Assembly (NCBI GenBank): GCA_017528825.1
Contig: JAFXOI010000035.1
Coordinates: forward strand, 1-64,000
Reading direction: 5' to 3'
From: Elusimicrobiaceae bacterium
GTDB taxonomy: Bacteria > Elusimicrobiota > Elusimicrobia > Elusimicrobiales > Elusimicrobiaceae
Length of the DNA: 64,000 nt
Shown: positions 1-8,411 of the stretch, piece after piece
Layout: the number at the start of each line of letters is the position of its first letter
Numbering within the stretch: position 1 is the first letter of the stretch
The notes under the pieces: generated by a model
The model's database searches: none
What the model was told of the DNA's origin: nothing
What the model saw: only the letters and a program-made list of their open reading frames with translations
Translations under genes and position numbers: made by a program

Positions 1-54
1 AAACGTTGCATTACGGGCGTTTTAAGATGATTAAACAGGAGAATAAAAATGTCA
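1..54 (+). repeat. Pilin leader, copy 1 of a duplicated 5' sequence
   Basis: These 54 bases are identical to 37723-37776 in front of the second Cys-repeat pilin. They contain the ribosome binding site (CAGGAG at 36-41), the ATG at 49 and a possible small hairpin AAACG/CGTTT. The window starts inside the repeat, so the identity may extend further left and the promoter of this copy is not visible. Confidence 0.9.
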
Positions 55-1116
55 AAGAAAGCCTTTACTTTAATAGAACTATTAATCGTAGTTCTTATTA
101 TCGGTATTCTTTCTGCTATTGCAATACCGATGTACCAAGGAGCAGTAGACAAAAGCCATTGGAGTACAATGCTTCCGGGAGCTAAAGCGATAAAAGATGC
201 AGAAGAAGCATTTAAGATGTCCAATGACGGATATACCGACACCATGGGTAATTTGGACGTGACTATGGAAAACAGCGATTTAACATTTAATTTAATTACT
301 CCTAATAATACTTCTGACCCCAATGTAATCAGAGTAACTAATAGCAAACTGGCCAATGTAAGACTGGCTAGTTATTTAGATGATAACCCGAAATTTGCCG
401 GGCAGTTGCATTGTGAAGCGGCCACCGGAGATGAGCGCGCCAACAGACTTTGCGGAAAATTACTCATGGGGCAAGAGTTAACCAGTGCAGACGGCTACAC
501 GGGTTATCTATTGGACCAGGAAATCGACAAAGCGACGTGCGACAATGCCAGCCGCAGTTGGAGCACGAGTAAAACCAAGTGTTATAAAGATGATCAAACT
601 CGTTGTGATGCACTTAATATGAATTATTTGGGAGATGGTCAATGTGGTTTTGATGATGAAGCCGGTAGAGGACAAGTGATAGGAGCAGAAGGTGTATGCT
701 ATGGACATACTCGTGATAGAGGTTGTGCCTATGCGCAAATTAAAGAGGGAGGAGCATGTATAGTAACAGATGACCGCGGCTCTTGTGCTAGTATTAGCGT
801 AACGGGAGGAACAGCAATTTGTGTTAAAGGATCTGGATGTAGCTATTCTACATTTGATAATGGAATTTGCGTAGCAGCTAATCACATGTCGTGCCAACGA
901 AATAAATTTATAAATGGTTCTATTTGCTATGCTCCAAATGGTGGGTGGGCTGCTTGCGGAGGAACAGCCAATTACGATTCTGCTACTGCCGCCGCTACTT
1001 TCTATGACGACACCTCTTGTTGTTGCGGGGCCGGGTGTGGAACGGCACCTAAATGTGCGGACCGTGGCATAGCTTGTGATCCCTATTATATGGATTTAAG
1101 CAATTTTATGAATTGA
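49..1116 (+). CDS. Type IV pilin-like protein with Cys-rich repeat head
   Basis: A 355-residue secreted, membrane-anchored pilin or pseudopilin. The N-terminus has a short basic leader (MSKKA), then FTLIELLIVVLIIG with Glu at mature position 5, the prepilin peptidase and methylation signal. Residue -1 of the cleavage site is Ala instead of the usual Gly. Residues 30-180 form a pilin-type domain almost identical to the protein at 37771. Residues about 207-303 hold five units of 19-21 residues with the pattern C-x3/4-hydrophobic-x2-GG-x-hydrophobic-C, which suggests a disulfide-rich solenoid. A second Cys cluster (SCCCGAGC) follows. A CAGGAG site precedes the ATG by 7 bases. It is a single-gene unit that ends at a terminator. 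A role in surface display, adhesion or pili is inferred from the family; the exact function is unknown. Confidence 0.85.
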   Translation: MSKKAFTLIELLIVVLIIGILSAIAIPMYQGAVDKSHWSTMLPGAKAIKDAEEAFKMSNDGYTDTMGNLDVTMENSDLTFNLITPNNTSDPNVIRVTNSKLANVRLASYLDDNPKFAGQLHCEAATGDERANRLCGKLLMGQELTSADGYTGYLLDQEIDKATCDNASRSWSTSKTKCYKDDQTRCDALNMNYLGDGQCGFDDEAGRGQVIGAEGVCYGHTRDRGCAYAQIKEGGACIVTDDRGSCASISVTGGTAICVKGSGCSYSTFDNGICVAANHMSCQRNKFINGSICYAPNGGWAACGGTANYDSATAAATFYDDTSCCCGAGCGTAPKCADRGIACDPYYMDLSNFMN

Positions 1117-1137
1117 TCACGAATAGACAAGTAAAAG

Positions 1138-1170
1138 AAATACCCTGAGAGCATTTATCCCGGGGTATTT
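1138..1170. terminator. Bidirectional terminator between pilin and tgt
   Basis: AAATACCC (1138-1145) pairs with GGGTATTT (1163-1170) between two convergent genes. The A/T flanks allow termination in both directions. Confidence 0.6.
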
Positions 1171-1183
1171 AATCAAGTAAAAC

Positions 1184-2344
1184 TTACTGATATTTCTTGA
1201 TAAATTCTTCTTTGAACTGCAGGAAAGTTCCGTTTTCAATAGCGGCGCGGATGCGCTCCATGGTGCGCGTTAAGAAACGGATATTGTGCATAGACAATAG
1301 CCGGTGGCTGGTCAGCTCGCCGCTGCGGAACAGGTGACTTAGATAAGCCCGTGAATAATTACGGCAAGCAAAACAATCGCAATGCTCGTCCAAGGGGCGG
1401 GTATCTAAGCGGAAAGTGGCATTTTTAATGTTGAGTCGACCTTCCTCGGTCATAACCATACCATTGCGGGCCACGCGCGTAGGCCACACGCAGTCAAACA
1501 TATCCACCCCGCGTTCCACACAATGCAAAATCTCAACCGGCGTTCCAAGGCCCATAAAATAGCGCGGCTTTTGTTCGGGTAAATTTTCGGTGACGGCTAA
1601 AACGGCTTCATCCATTTGCTCGATAGTTTCTCCCAACGATAAACCGCCAATGCAATACCCATGCGTGGGCAAAGAAGCCATGGTGCGGGCCGCATCTTGA
1701 CGTAAATCCGGGAAAATAGAACCTTGTATAATGCCAAACAAAAGCGAATTGCCAACACTAAAAGAACCGTCTGCCTGCTGGGTAATCAATTGTTGCGCAA
1801 CGGTTTTTTGGTATTGGGCGGCGGCTCGTTCAGCCCAACGTTTGGTCTGTTCTAAGGCTTGGCGCGCCTCTTGTTTGGAAGGGTCTTTGGCATGGATACA
1901 GACGTCTAGCATCGTCCAAATATCCGAGCCGATTTCTTTTTCAAACTCAATGACATTTTCGGGCGTAAAAAGATGTTTCGTCCCGTCATGGTGGGAACGA
2001 AACAAAACCCCTTCTTCGCTAATTTTGCGAAATTGAGAAAGACTGTACACTTGGAATCCGCCGGAATCAGTCAAAATACTTCCGTCCCATTTCATAAAGT
2101 CGTGCAGTCCGCCCAGCGTTTGTAAGGTTTTCGTGCCCGGCCGTAAATACAAGTGATAGGTGTTGGAAAGCAAACACTCTGCGTGCACTTCTTTTAAGTC
2201 AGCAGAGGTTAAGGCTTTCACACTGGCCTGCGTAGCTACCGGCATAAAAACGGGGGTTTGAACAGCCCCATGCTTGGTATACAATACACCGGTGCGGGCT
2301 TTAGAGTGAGCATCTTTGGTCTTAATTTGAAAGGGAGAAAGCAT
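1184..2344 (-). CDS. tgt: Queuine/preQ1 tRNA-guanine transglycosylase
   Basis: 386 residues, full length for bacterial TGT. The enzyme exchanges guanine-34 of GUN-anticodon tRNAs for preQ1 in the queuosine pathway. Visible family signatures are the N-terminal TPVFMPVATQ segment, LTDSGGFQV with the catalytic-region Asp, GGLSLGE, the nucleophile-region MFDCVWPTR and the zinc ligands C-D-C-x2-C near residue 320. It is the last gene of a minus-strand run ruvA-ruvB-spoIID-queA-yrbL-like-tgt, and it is separated from queA, the next enzyme of the pathway, by one small gene. The ATG at 2344 fits the family N-terminus. The call is secure. Confidence 0.97.
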   Translation of the reverse strand: MLSPFQIKTKDAHSKARTGVLYTKHGAVQTPVFMPVATQASVKALTSADLKEVHAECLLSNTYHLYLRPGTKTLQTLGGLHDFMKWDGSILTDSGGFQVYSLSQFRKISEEGVLFRSHHDGTKHLFTPENVIEFEKEIGSDIWTMLDVCIHAKDPSKQEARQALEQTKRWAERAAAQYQKTVAQQLITQQADGSFSVGNSLLFGIIQGSIFPDLRQDAARTMASLPTHGYCIGGLSLGETIEQMDEAVLAVTENLPEQKPRYFMGLGTPVEILHCVERGVDMFDCVWPTRVARNGMVMTEEGRLNIKNATFRLDTRPLDEHCDCFACRNYSRAYLSHLFRSGELTSHRLLSMHNIRFLTRTMERIRAAIENGTFLQFKEEFIKKYQ

Positions 2345-2353
2345 AATAAATCC

Positions 2354-2971
2354 TTAAAAAGTTAAATCAGCCAATGCATCGGCCACCGTCGGCGGCAACC
2401 GGTGCGGAATGCTGTTTTGAACAAAGCGGTTCCAGTACCGTTTTATTTTGGCCTTGGCCAGCGGTGCCAAAAAATATTCTAGCGGCAAAACGGAACTGCT
2501 TCCCATATCGTTAATGAGCACCAAGCGGAAATTATTTTCCCCTAAGCGTTGGTATAAAATATTTTCCGGATAAATAGACATCGCAATAATACGATATTTG
2601 AGCATTTGATTGCGTAAATGTAATAAAGCATCGTGAATTTGCGTGATTTGTTGGGAAGTGCACGCCGGATTATTCAAAATGGTTTCAATGCTGGCCGATA
2701 TTTTCCCGTCCGCGTCGCAAACTAATTCAAAACAGTGGCCGGTACCCAAATTGGTTTCTACAGGGCCATAATAAGCCGGTAAAATGCCGCTTTCTGCCCC
2801 ACGTTTGCCAAGGATATGAGTTAAATAGTGAATTTCGCGATTGAGGTCGGTTTGGCCGGCCTGATTGTACGGTACTTTAATGCACTGACGCTCTTGTTGC
2901 GGATGGCGGAAACACTGTTTGTGACTGCCTTTGGCAATAAATTGTTCCTCTGTTAAAAGTACGGTAGACAT
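2354..2971 (-). CDS. YrbL-like (PhoP regulatory network) protein
   Basis: 205 residues resembling the YrbL family, small kinase-fold-like cytoplasmic proteins of unknown activity. Supporting traits are the N-terminal phrase AKGSHKQCFRHP followed by CIKVPYN (the lysine of a kinase-like small lobe), REIHYL, and the later pair MSIYPENILYQ and VLINDMGSSS, which resemble a degenerate catalytic loop and metal-binding Asp. It lies 8 nt after queA and 9 nt before tgt, so it is probably co-transcribed with the queuosine genes. A link to queuosine or tRNA modification is only suggested by position. The family call is moderately sure. Confidence 0.65.
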   Translation of the reverse strand: MSTVLLTEEQFIAKGSHKQCFRHPQQERQCIKVPYNQAGQTDLNREIHYLTHILGKRGAESGILPAYYGPVETNLGTGHCFELVCDADGKISASIETILNNPACTSQQITQIHDALLHLRNQMLKYRIIAMSIYPENILYQRLGENNFRLVLINDMGSSSVLPLEYFLAPLAKAKIKRYWNRFVQNSIPHRLPPTVADALADLTF

Positions 2972-2979
2972 AGTCGCTC

Positions 2980-4014
2980 CTAAAGAATTAACATACTATC
3001 CCCAAACGAGTAAAAACGATATTTTTGTTCTACGGCTTCTTGGTAGGCTTGATAGATAAAATCTTCTCCTGCCAGTGCGGTCACCATGCATAGGGGGGTA
3101 GAATCCGGAAAGTGAAAATTAGTAATTAAATGGGTAATGGCTTTGAACGTGTAGCCGGGATAAATAAATAAATCGGTCCATTTTTTACCGGAGGAGGTTA
3201 CGCCGTTTTGCGTAAAACTTTCCAAGGTGCGGGTACTGGTGGTACCCACAGAAAAAATGGCTTTTTGGGCGCGGCGTGCCTGATTAATTATTTCCGCGGT
3301 TTGAGATGAAATTTCCGCTAGTTCAGGCAACATTTGATGTTGCTCCGGTTCTCCACGCAAGGGTTTAAACGTGCCCCATCCTACATGTAACGTGATATAA
3401 GCAATCTGCACGCCTTTGGCTGCTAATTTATCTAACAATTCTTGCGTAAAATGAAAACCTGCCGTGGGGGCCGCAATAGAACCCTCATACTTGGCATAGA
3501 CGGTTTGATATCGTTCTTTATCCGTAGACAGGCTGGGGGTTAATCCTTCATGTTTGCGGGCTTTTTCAATATACACCGGAAGAGGCATCAGCCCGTGTTC
3601 ATGGCAAAAAGGTAAAATATCTTCCTGATTAAAACGAATCAGCACTTCGTTATTTCCCGTTTTACCCAACATGGTTCCGGTTAAACCGTCGCCAAAATCC
3701 AGCTCTGCATTTTCTTTATAATCACGGGTCAGCGTGGTCCAAACATACGGGTCTGCCTGCGGGCGAACTAGTAAAATTTCCACTTTACCGCCGGTGGCCT
3801 TATGAGCAAATAATTTAGCCGGAAATACTTTAGTATTGTTAAGCACCAGTACATCCCCTGCCTGAAAATAATCAGTAATATCCCGAAAAATACGATTTTC
3901 AATGACGTGTGTGTCTCGGTGCAACACCATCAGCCGGGCACTGTCTCTGGGAGTGGCAGGTTGCTTGGCAATTAAGGGATCGATATTAAATTGTTTGAAA
4001 CGTTCAAAAGCCAT
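2980..4014 (-). CDS. queA: S-adenosylmethionine:tRNA ribosyltransferase-isomerase
   Basis: 344 residues, the usual QueA length. It transfers and isomerises the ribose of SAM onto preQ1-34 in tRNA to give epoxyqueuosine. Family features seen are the N-terminal RDSARLMVL, VLVLNNTKVFPAKL, SIAAPTAGFHFT, ITLHVGWGTFKP and the C-terminal TNFHFPDSTPLCMV. It sits between spoIID (6 nt upstream) and the YrbL-like gene, in the same unit as tgt, so two steps of queuosine synthesis are encoded together. The ATG at 4014 gives the canonical N-terminus. Confidence 0.97.
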   Translation of the reverse strand: MAFERFKQFNIDPLIAKQPATPRDSARLMVLHRDTHVIENRIFRDITDYFQAGDVLVLNNTKVFPAKLFAHKATGGKVEILLVRPQADPYVWTTLTRDYKENAELDFGDGLTGTMLGKTGNNEVLIRFNQEDILPFCHEHGLMPLPVYIEKARKHEGLTPSLSTDKERYQTVYAKYEGSIAAPTAGFHFTQELLDKLAAKGVQIAYITLHVGWGTFKPLRGEPEQHQMLPELAEISSQTAEIINQARRAQKAIFSVGTTSTRTLESFTQNGVTSSGKKWTDLFIYPGYTFKAITHLITNFHFPDSTPLCMVTALAGEDFIYQAYQEAVEQKYRFYSFGDSMLIL

Positions 4015-4020
4015 AATACC

Positions 4021-5136
4021 TCATAGTGTGGTCAAATCTGACGAGGGGAAATAGTTACTCAAAATTTGTTTGTAGTCTTTGCCTTCCTGCGCCATGCCTT
4101 TGGCTCCGTCTTGGCACATGCCCACGCCGTGGCCATAACCCCGGCCGGCAAAAGTAAAGTCAGATCCGTGTTTACTGATATCCGTAATCTTACAGCTCTT
4201 AAGCAAAGAGGCTCCTACGGCTAAGCGGAATTGAGCACAAGAGAGAGTTTTGCTCCCTTGCTTGGTGGTAAATTGCAGGGTAACTGCCCGCTTAGTATGG
4301 GTTTTTTCTTGTACTTTGATTTTAGTGACCGATCCGGAAAGGCCGTTTTTATTGACAAATTTGTTGATGGAGCTCAAAGCAATTGTATTGCTCCAGGTGT
4401 AACTTTTGCTATGACTGTCCGTTGAGCAAGAGGCTCCTTGCAAAGGTTTGATGGTAGCATTTTTATTGCCCGTCCAAATTTTTGCATCATCAGTACCACC
4501 ACCGCAATTGGCATGATAGTAGGTATTAAATAATTCCCCTTTGTATTTGAGCACTTTTCCTTGGGTTCCTTCTACGGCTTGACGTACACTATCATATACT
4601 TTAGCCGAGCCCTTATACATTTGACTGCGAACGTCGTTATACAGGTCAAAATCTGTCTTCTTATTGTTTTGAATTTGCATCAAAGTGTATGTGCGAGCCG
4701 CTACCGCCTGTGCTTTGAGTGCTTCAACGGGCCAAGAATAACTCATTTCATAAGGGAGCACCCCTAACAAATAGTTCTCTAGATCGGTATATTCCACTAC
4801 GCGGAAGGTATTTTTGGCAGGGATTAAATAAAATTTACCGGTATAGGTGTTCTTCTGAAATGTTAAAATTACGTTTGTGTCGGGTTCTATCACTAGGGTA
4901 TCTGCACTGGTTAGCGCGCCGATTTGCAATTTCCCTTTGCGCCAAAGGATATCAATCGTTTCCGGACGGCTTACTTTGTATTTCTTGGAGTTATTCAAAG
5001 CGTAAATATACACGCGTCCAGAAGTTTGCACTTGGGCCTTTGTAAGATCTTCAGCTAATTGGACCCGCACCGTTTGTTGGGCATAGCTGAGCGTTGCAAT
5101 TGCTACGAGCAGACAGAAAAGAATGATTTTTTTCAT
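4021..5136 (-). CDS. SpoIID/LytB-domain secreted protein
   Basis: 371 residues with an N-terminal signal peptide ([19 protein letters not shown]). The SpoIID domain is recognised from LENYLLGVLPYEMSYSWP, EALKAQAVAARTYTL and the C-terminal GRGYGHGVGMCQDGAKGMA. SpoIID/LytB proteins act on peptidoglycan; SpoIID itself is a lytic transglycosylase needed for sporulation. The organism type gives no reason to expect spores, so a general wall-remodelling role is more likely. Two Cys (about residues 211 and 237) may form a disulfide in the periplasm. The start codon overlaps the ruvB stop (TAATG), so translation is coupled. Confidence 0.85.
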   Translation of the reverse strand: MKKIILFCLLVAIATLSYAQQTVRVQLAEDLTKAQVQTSGRVYIYALNNSKKYKVSRPETIDILWRKGKLQIGALTSADTLVIEPDTNVILTFQKNTYTGKFYLIPAKNTFRVVEYTDLENYLLGVLPYEMSYSWPVEALKAQAVAARTYTLMQIQNNKKTDFDLYNDVRSQMYKGSAKVYDSVRQAVEGTQGKVLKYKGELFNTYYHANCGGGTDDAKIWTGNKNATIKPLQGASCSTDSHSKSYTWSNTIALSSINKFVNKNGLSGSVTKIKVQEKTHTKRAVTLQFTTKQGSKTLSCAQFRLAVGASLLKSCKITDISKHGSDFTFAGRGYGHGVGMCQDGAKGMAQEGKDYKQILSNYFPSSDLTTL

Positions 5137-6158
5137 TAAAACAAAAGTCCTTCGTCGCGTTTTTTACCTAAATGGTCATAGGCTTTTTTGGTAGCCACAC
5201 GACCGCGCGGGGTGCGGGCAATAAATCCGGCCTTAATTAAATAAGGTTCGATAGCATCTGTAAGCGTATCTACTGCTTCGGAAACCGCAATCGCTAGGTT
5301 GTCTACACCCACAGGGCCTCCTCCAAAGCGTTCAATCAGGGCCTGCAAAATACGCTTATCTACGCTGTCTAGTCCCTCGCTATCAATATCTAAAGAGTTC
5401 ATCGCTGTGATAGCAATTTCTTCGGTAATAACGCCGTCGCCTTTGACCTGCGCAAAATCTCGCGCGCGACGCAATAAGCGGTTGGCAATGCGTGGCGTTC
5501 CTCGGGAACGTTTGGCCAGTTCGGTTAATCCGGCACGGTCTGCGGCAATATTTAATAAACGGGCCGAACGAGCCAAGATATCTGTAATTTCCTTGATTTC
5601 GTAAAAACCCAAGTTAAATACAATGCCGAAGCGGTCGCGCAGCGGTCCAGTCAGTAATCCGGAACGAGTCGTGGCACCCACCAAGGTAAATTTCGGTACC
5701 GCTAATTTGAGCGTGGTGGAGCCGGCACCTTTGCCGGTATTGATAAAGAAAGTAAAATCTTCCATGGCCGGATATAACGCCTCTTCTACGGCCGGATTCA
5801 AACGGTGGATTTCATCTACAAATAAAATATCTCCGTCGGCCAGTTCGGTGGTGAGCATGGCGGCCAAATCCCCCGGGCGCGCCAGTACAGGGCCGGAGGT
5901 TACTTTAATGTTAACTCCCATTTCTTTGGCTAAGATATTGGCCAGCGTAGTTTTTCCAAGCCCCGGTGGAGAATAAAACAGACAATGGTCCAAGGCTTCC
6001 CCGCGGCTGCGGGCGGCTTCAATAAAAATGCGCAAGTTTTCTTTTAATTTATCTTGCCCAACAAATTCGTCTAGGTTATTAGGGCGCAAGGCCGCTTCCA
6101 AGCCACCTTGTTCTTCCGCTAATTGCTGTACGTTTAATACTTCGTTTTGATTGGTCAT
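5136..6158 (-). CDS. ruvB: Holliday junction branch migration DNA helicase RuvB
   Basis: 340 residues, full length. An AAA+ motor that forms hexamers on DNA flanking the RuvA-bound junction. Seen: the N-terminal [12 protein letters not shown], Walker [12 protein letters not shown], Walker [11 protein letters not shown], sensor 1 [11 protein letters not shown] with the arginine-finger segment GPLRDRFG, and the C-terminal winged-helix region [12 protein letters not shown]. It overlaps ruvA by 4 nt (ATGA) and spoIID by 1 nt. Confidence 0.98.
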   Translation of the reverse strand: MTNQNEVLNVQQLAEEQGGLEAALRPNNLDEFVGQDKLKENLRIFIEAARSRGEALDHCLFYSPPGLGKTTLANILAKEMGVNIKVTSGPVLARPGDLAAMLTTELADGDILFVDEIHRLNPAVEEALYPAMEDFTFFINTGKGAGSTTLKLAVPKFTLVGATTRSGLLTGPLRDRFGIVFNLGFYEIKEITDILARSARLLNIAADRAGLTELAKRSRGTPRIANRLLRRARDFAQVKGDGVITEEIAITAMNSLDIDSEGLDSVDKRILQALIERFGGGPVGVDNLAIAVSEAVDTLTDAIEPYLIKAGFIARTPRGRVATKKAYDHLGKKRDEGLLF

Positions 6159-6766
6159 TTTTTAAGTACCCGTAACGCTTCGGTAATGATACGTTCAATT
6201 TTTTCCGAAGGAGAAATTCCTTCTTGATATAATTGTTCAATAGCCCGTCTGGATTCGGCGGCAGAATAGCCTAAGGCCGTAAGTGCCTCTAATACTTCGC
6301 TCATGTAAGGAGCTTGGTCCAATACTTTGATTTTGCTGCTTCCCTGCACGCTGACGGCATCCATTTTGTCTTTCAGAGAATTGATTAATTTTTCGGCTGT
6401 TTTAGCGGTAAAGCCAAAGATGCCGGTCAAAATTTTTGGATCGCGGGCCAAAATGGCCTGATGAAAATCTGCCACAGAACGTAAGGCCTTGTTCAAATAT
6501 TCCAATGCTTTTTTGGCCCCTGTATTGGGAATAGCCGTCTTGAAAAGGGTCCACAACTCTTTGTCTTCTTTGGTCAAAAACCCGTACAATACAGTGCCGT
6601 CATAGGGGGAAATAGACTCGGCAATATAGAGCGCAATTTCCCGTCCAGAGTCCAACTCGGCGGCATTGCTGCGGGCCAAATTAATCTCATACCCTACTCC
6701 ACCGCAGACTAAGATGACACTTTCTTCGCGTACTTCCAATATCGTTCCCTGTAAATAAGCAATCAT
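6155..6766 (-). CDS. ruvA: Holliday junction branch migration protein RuvA
   Basis: 203 residues, the usual length. It binds four-way junctions and docks RuvB. Seen are the N-terminal OB-fold [12 protein letters not shown] and VGYEINL, the helix-hairpin-helix region, and the C-terminal domain III ([15 protein letters not shown]) that contacts RuvB. It is the first gene of the minus-strand unit. No Shine-Dalgarno site precedes the ATG; an extended -10 element lies 6 nt upstream (see promoter), which suggests a leaderless mRNA. Confidence 0.97.
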   Translation of the reverse strand: MIAYLQGTILEVREESVILVCGGVGYEINLARSNAAELDSGREIALYIAESISPYDGTVLYGFLTKEDKELWTLFKTAIPNTGAKKALEYLNKALRSVADFHQAILARDPKILTGIFGFTAKTAEKLINSLKDKMDAVSVQGSSKIKVLDQAPYMSEVLEALTALGYSAAESRRAIEQLYQEGISPSEKIERIITEALRVLKK

Positions 6767-6782
6767 AGTTCTATTTTAGCAT
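6767..6782 (-). promoter_or_regulatory. ruvA promoter, -10 six bases before ATG
   Basis: Read on the minus strand, TGC-TAAAAT is an extended -10 box (TAAAAT = 6778 to 6773), followed by 6 bases and then the ruvA ATG. Transcription would start at or beside the A of the ATG. No convincing -35 box is seen, as is common with extended -10 promoters. Confidence 0.55.
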
Positions 6783-6823
6783 ATCTGTCAGGAACACTTG
6801 CGAAATATCGGAAAAGTAAAAGG

Positions 6824-6853
6824 TTGCAAGGAGTTTTTAGTTTTTGATATAGT
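6824..6853 (+). promoter_or_regulatory. Promoter of the glycosyltransferase pair
   Basis: TTGCAA (6824-6829), an 18-nt spacer and TATAGT (6848-6853) lie 27 nt before the GTG start at 6880 and face away from ruvA. Confidence 0.5.
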
Positions 6854-6879
6854 TTTGTACAAGGAGATGTTCGAGAGGT

Positions 6880-8391
6880 GTGTTGCATATGAAATTGTGG
6901 AATAAAGGAATATGGTGGGCTATTTGGGGTTTAATCTTCATGTGGGCAGTTGCATGCCGGGTTCTGATTGTAGAGATTGGACTGGAGTATGATGAGGTAT
7001 TTACAGCGATTACCTCTAATCCGGCGCTATCGTTTGGCTGGATAATCTCTCATTGGTTGATGGTGGATGTACACCCGCCTTTACACAATTTTATTTTGCA
7101 TATCTGGAATTATTTTACTCCGTATGGGTCGGAAGTATGGTTAAGAATTCCCAGTATATTGTTTACAATGGGTACTTTTTTATCTGCCTGGTTTTTGTTT
7201 CCCAAACGGTGGGGATACCAACTTCGCCTTGTTTTCCTGCTCTTTTTGGCTAGCAATGGCTACATGATTATTTACTCCCAGCATGCACGTCCCTATGCAT
7301 TGATGTTGTTATTGTCTACGATACTGACTTTTAATTTCCTGGAAATATCACGCTTGGTGGTACATAAACGCGATATCCCCCGTTCAAAATGGATGGTGTT
7401 TGGTATATTTTCTTTGCTCTTGAGTTATAGCCACTACTTCGGAGCATTATTATTTGGTATTTTTTCCGTGTTGCTGTTCGTGCAAGCATGGTACCACAAA
7501 CGTCCCTTAAAGTGGTTTATCGCAGTGCCGGTGGTGGTATTTATCTTATTCCTTCCGTGGTTACTTCCGAATTTATGGACAAATATCGGTTTGCAACGTT
7601 TTGAAGGAGAGTGGTGGGGAAACGAGAAAGCGTGGAGTAAAGTCCCTTTTAACTTTTCCGTGTTCTTTTTTACCTCGTTTATTAGTTTGGGAATATGGAT
7701 TGTTACGATGATCATCGGGGCTATTTATCAATATCTGCGCTATCGTAAAACACACGTATTTGCCTATTCGCGGGAACTGATATTACTAGGTATTACGCTA
7801 GTGAGTGTAGTAGGTATTGCATTCTTGTTGTCTATAAAAATTCATTTGTTTTTTGGCCGATATTTTACGGAAATACTACCAGCATTTTACATATTTATTT
7901 GTTTGCTGATTGCGCCTCTGGCACGAAAATCAAATATTATTTGTTTGGCGATGACAATTGCATTTATAATGGCTGTGTTCGTATTTTATAGAGAGTATCC
8001 TTCTTTCCTAAAACCGAATAGTTTTTCGGCACGCGCTACGGCTGCCTTCTGGCGAGATCGTTTCCCGGAACAGGATTTATTAGTGGCCAGTATGACCGGA
8101 TACCCACCTGCTTCCATGAATGCCATGTATGGTTATTATTTGAATGATGTATGGAAGAAAAATGTGAAAGTATATGAGTTATTCCATATTCCGGAAGAGG
8201 AGCGGGAAGCAATTTTAAATGCTCATCCGGAATCTTGGATTTATTTGCCGGCTTGTATGGATAAAGATCTTCCGCGCTTAGCGCAAAAATGGAAACGTTC
8301 CATCCTGTTGCGGCGGACGTTTGGCGCATCTTGTTATGTTCAAGTATCTCCTTACGGGGATATGCGCCCTCCAAAAGAATGGTTTCGATAG
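6880..8391 (+). CDS. GT-C-type membrane glycosyltransferase
   Basis: About 500 residues with roughly ten transmembrane segments, resembling the ArnT/PMT-like GT-C glycosyltransferases that move a sugar from a polyprenyl-phosphate carrier to a target on the outer face of the inner membrane. The first periplasmic loop carries the acidic pair EYDEVF and, after it, DVHPPLH, both typical of this fold. The last 110 residues form a soluble tail (SWIYLPACM). The start is uncertain: GTG at 6880 has AAGGAG 13 nt upstream, while ATG at 6889 has GAGAGG 10 nt upstream. The next gene encodes a dolichol-phosphate-type GT2, the expected donor-making partner. Acceptor and sugar are unknown. Confidence 0.75.
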   Translation: MLHMKLWNKGIWWAIWGLIFMWAVACRVLIVEIGLEYDEVFTAITSNPALSFGWIISHWLMVDVHPPLHNFILHIWNYFTPYGSEVWLRIPSILFTMGTFLSAWFLFPKRWGYQLRLVFLLFLASNGYMIIYSQHARPYALMLLLSTILTFNFLEISRLVVHKRDIPRSKWMVFGIFSLLLSYSHYFGALLFGIFSVLLFVQAWYHKRPLKWFIAVPVVVFILFLPWLLPNLWTNIGLQRFEGEWWGNEKAWSKVPFNFSVFFFTSFISLGIWIVTMIIGAIYQYLRYRKTHVFAYSRELILLGITLVSVVGIAFLLSIKIHLFFGRYFTEILPAFYIFICLLIAPLARKSNIICLAMTIAFIMAVFVFYREYPSFLKPNSFSARATAAFWRDRFPEQDLLVASMTGYPPASMNAMYGYYLNDVWKKNVKVYELFHIPEEEREAILNAHPESWIYLPACMDKDLPRLAQKWKRSILLRRTFGASCYVQVSPYGDMRPPKEWFR

Positions 8392-8411
8392 GAGCTTGTA
8401 AGGAGTATTAG

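Noticed and set aside
508-897. Long open frame on the minus strand inside the first Cys-repeat pilin (also 38335-38967 in the second)
   Set aside because: It is open because of the Cys/Gly codon bias of the repeats. It has no ribosome site or promoter, and its product is Ser/Thr/Ile/Cys-rich without any domain.
4021-5136. Evidence for sporulation from the SpoIID domain
   Set aside because: SpoIID/LytB domains occur widely in non-spore-formers, and no other sporulation gene is present in the window.
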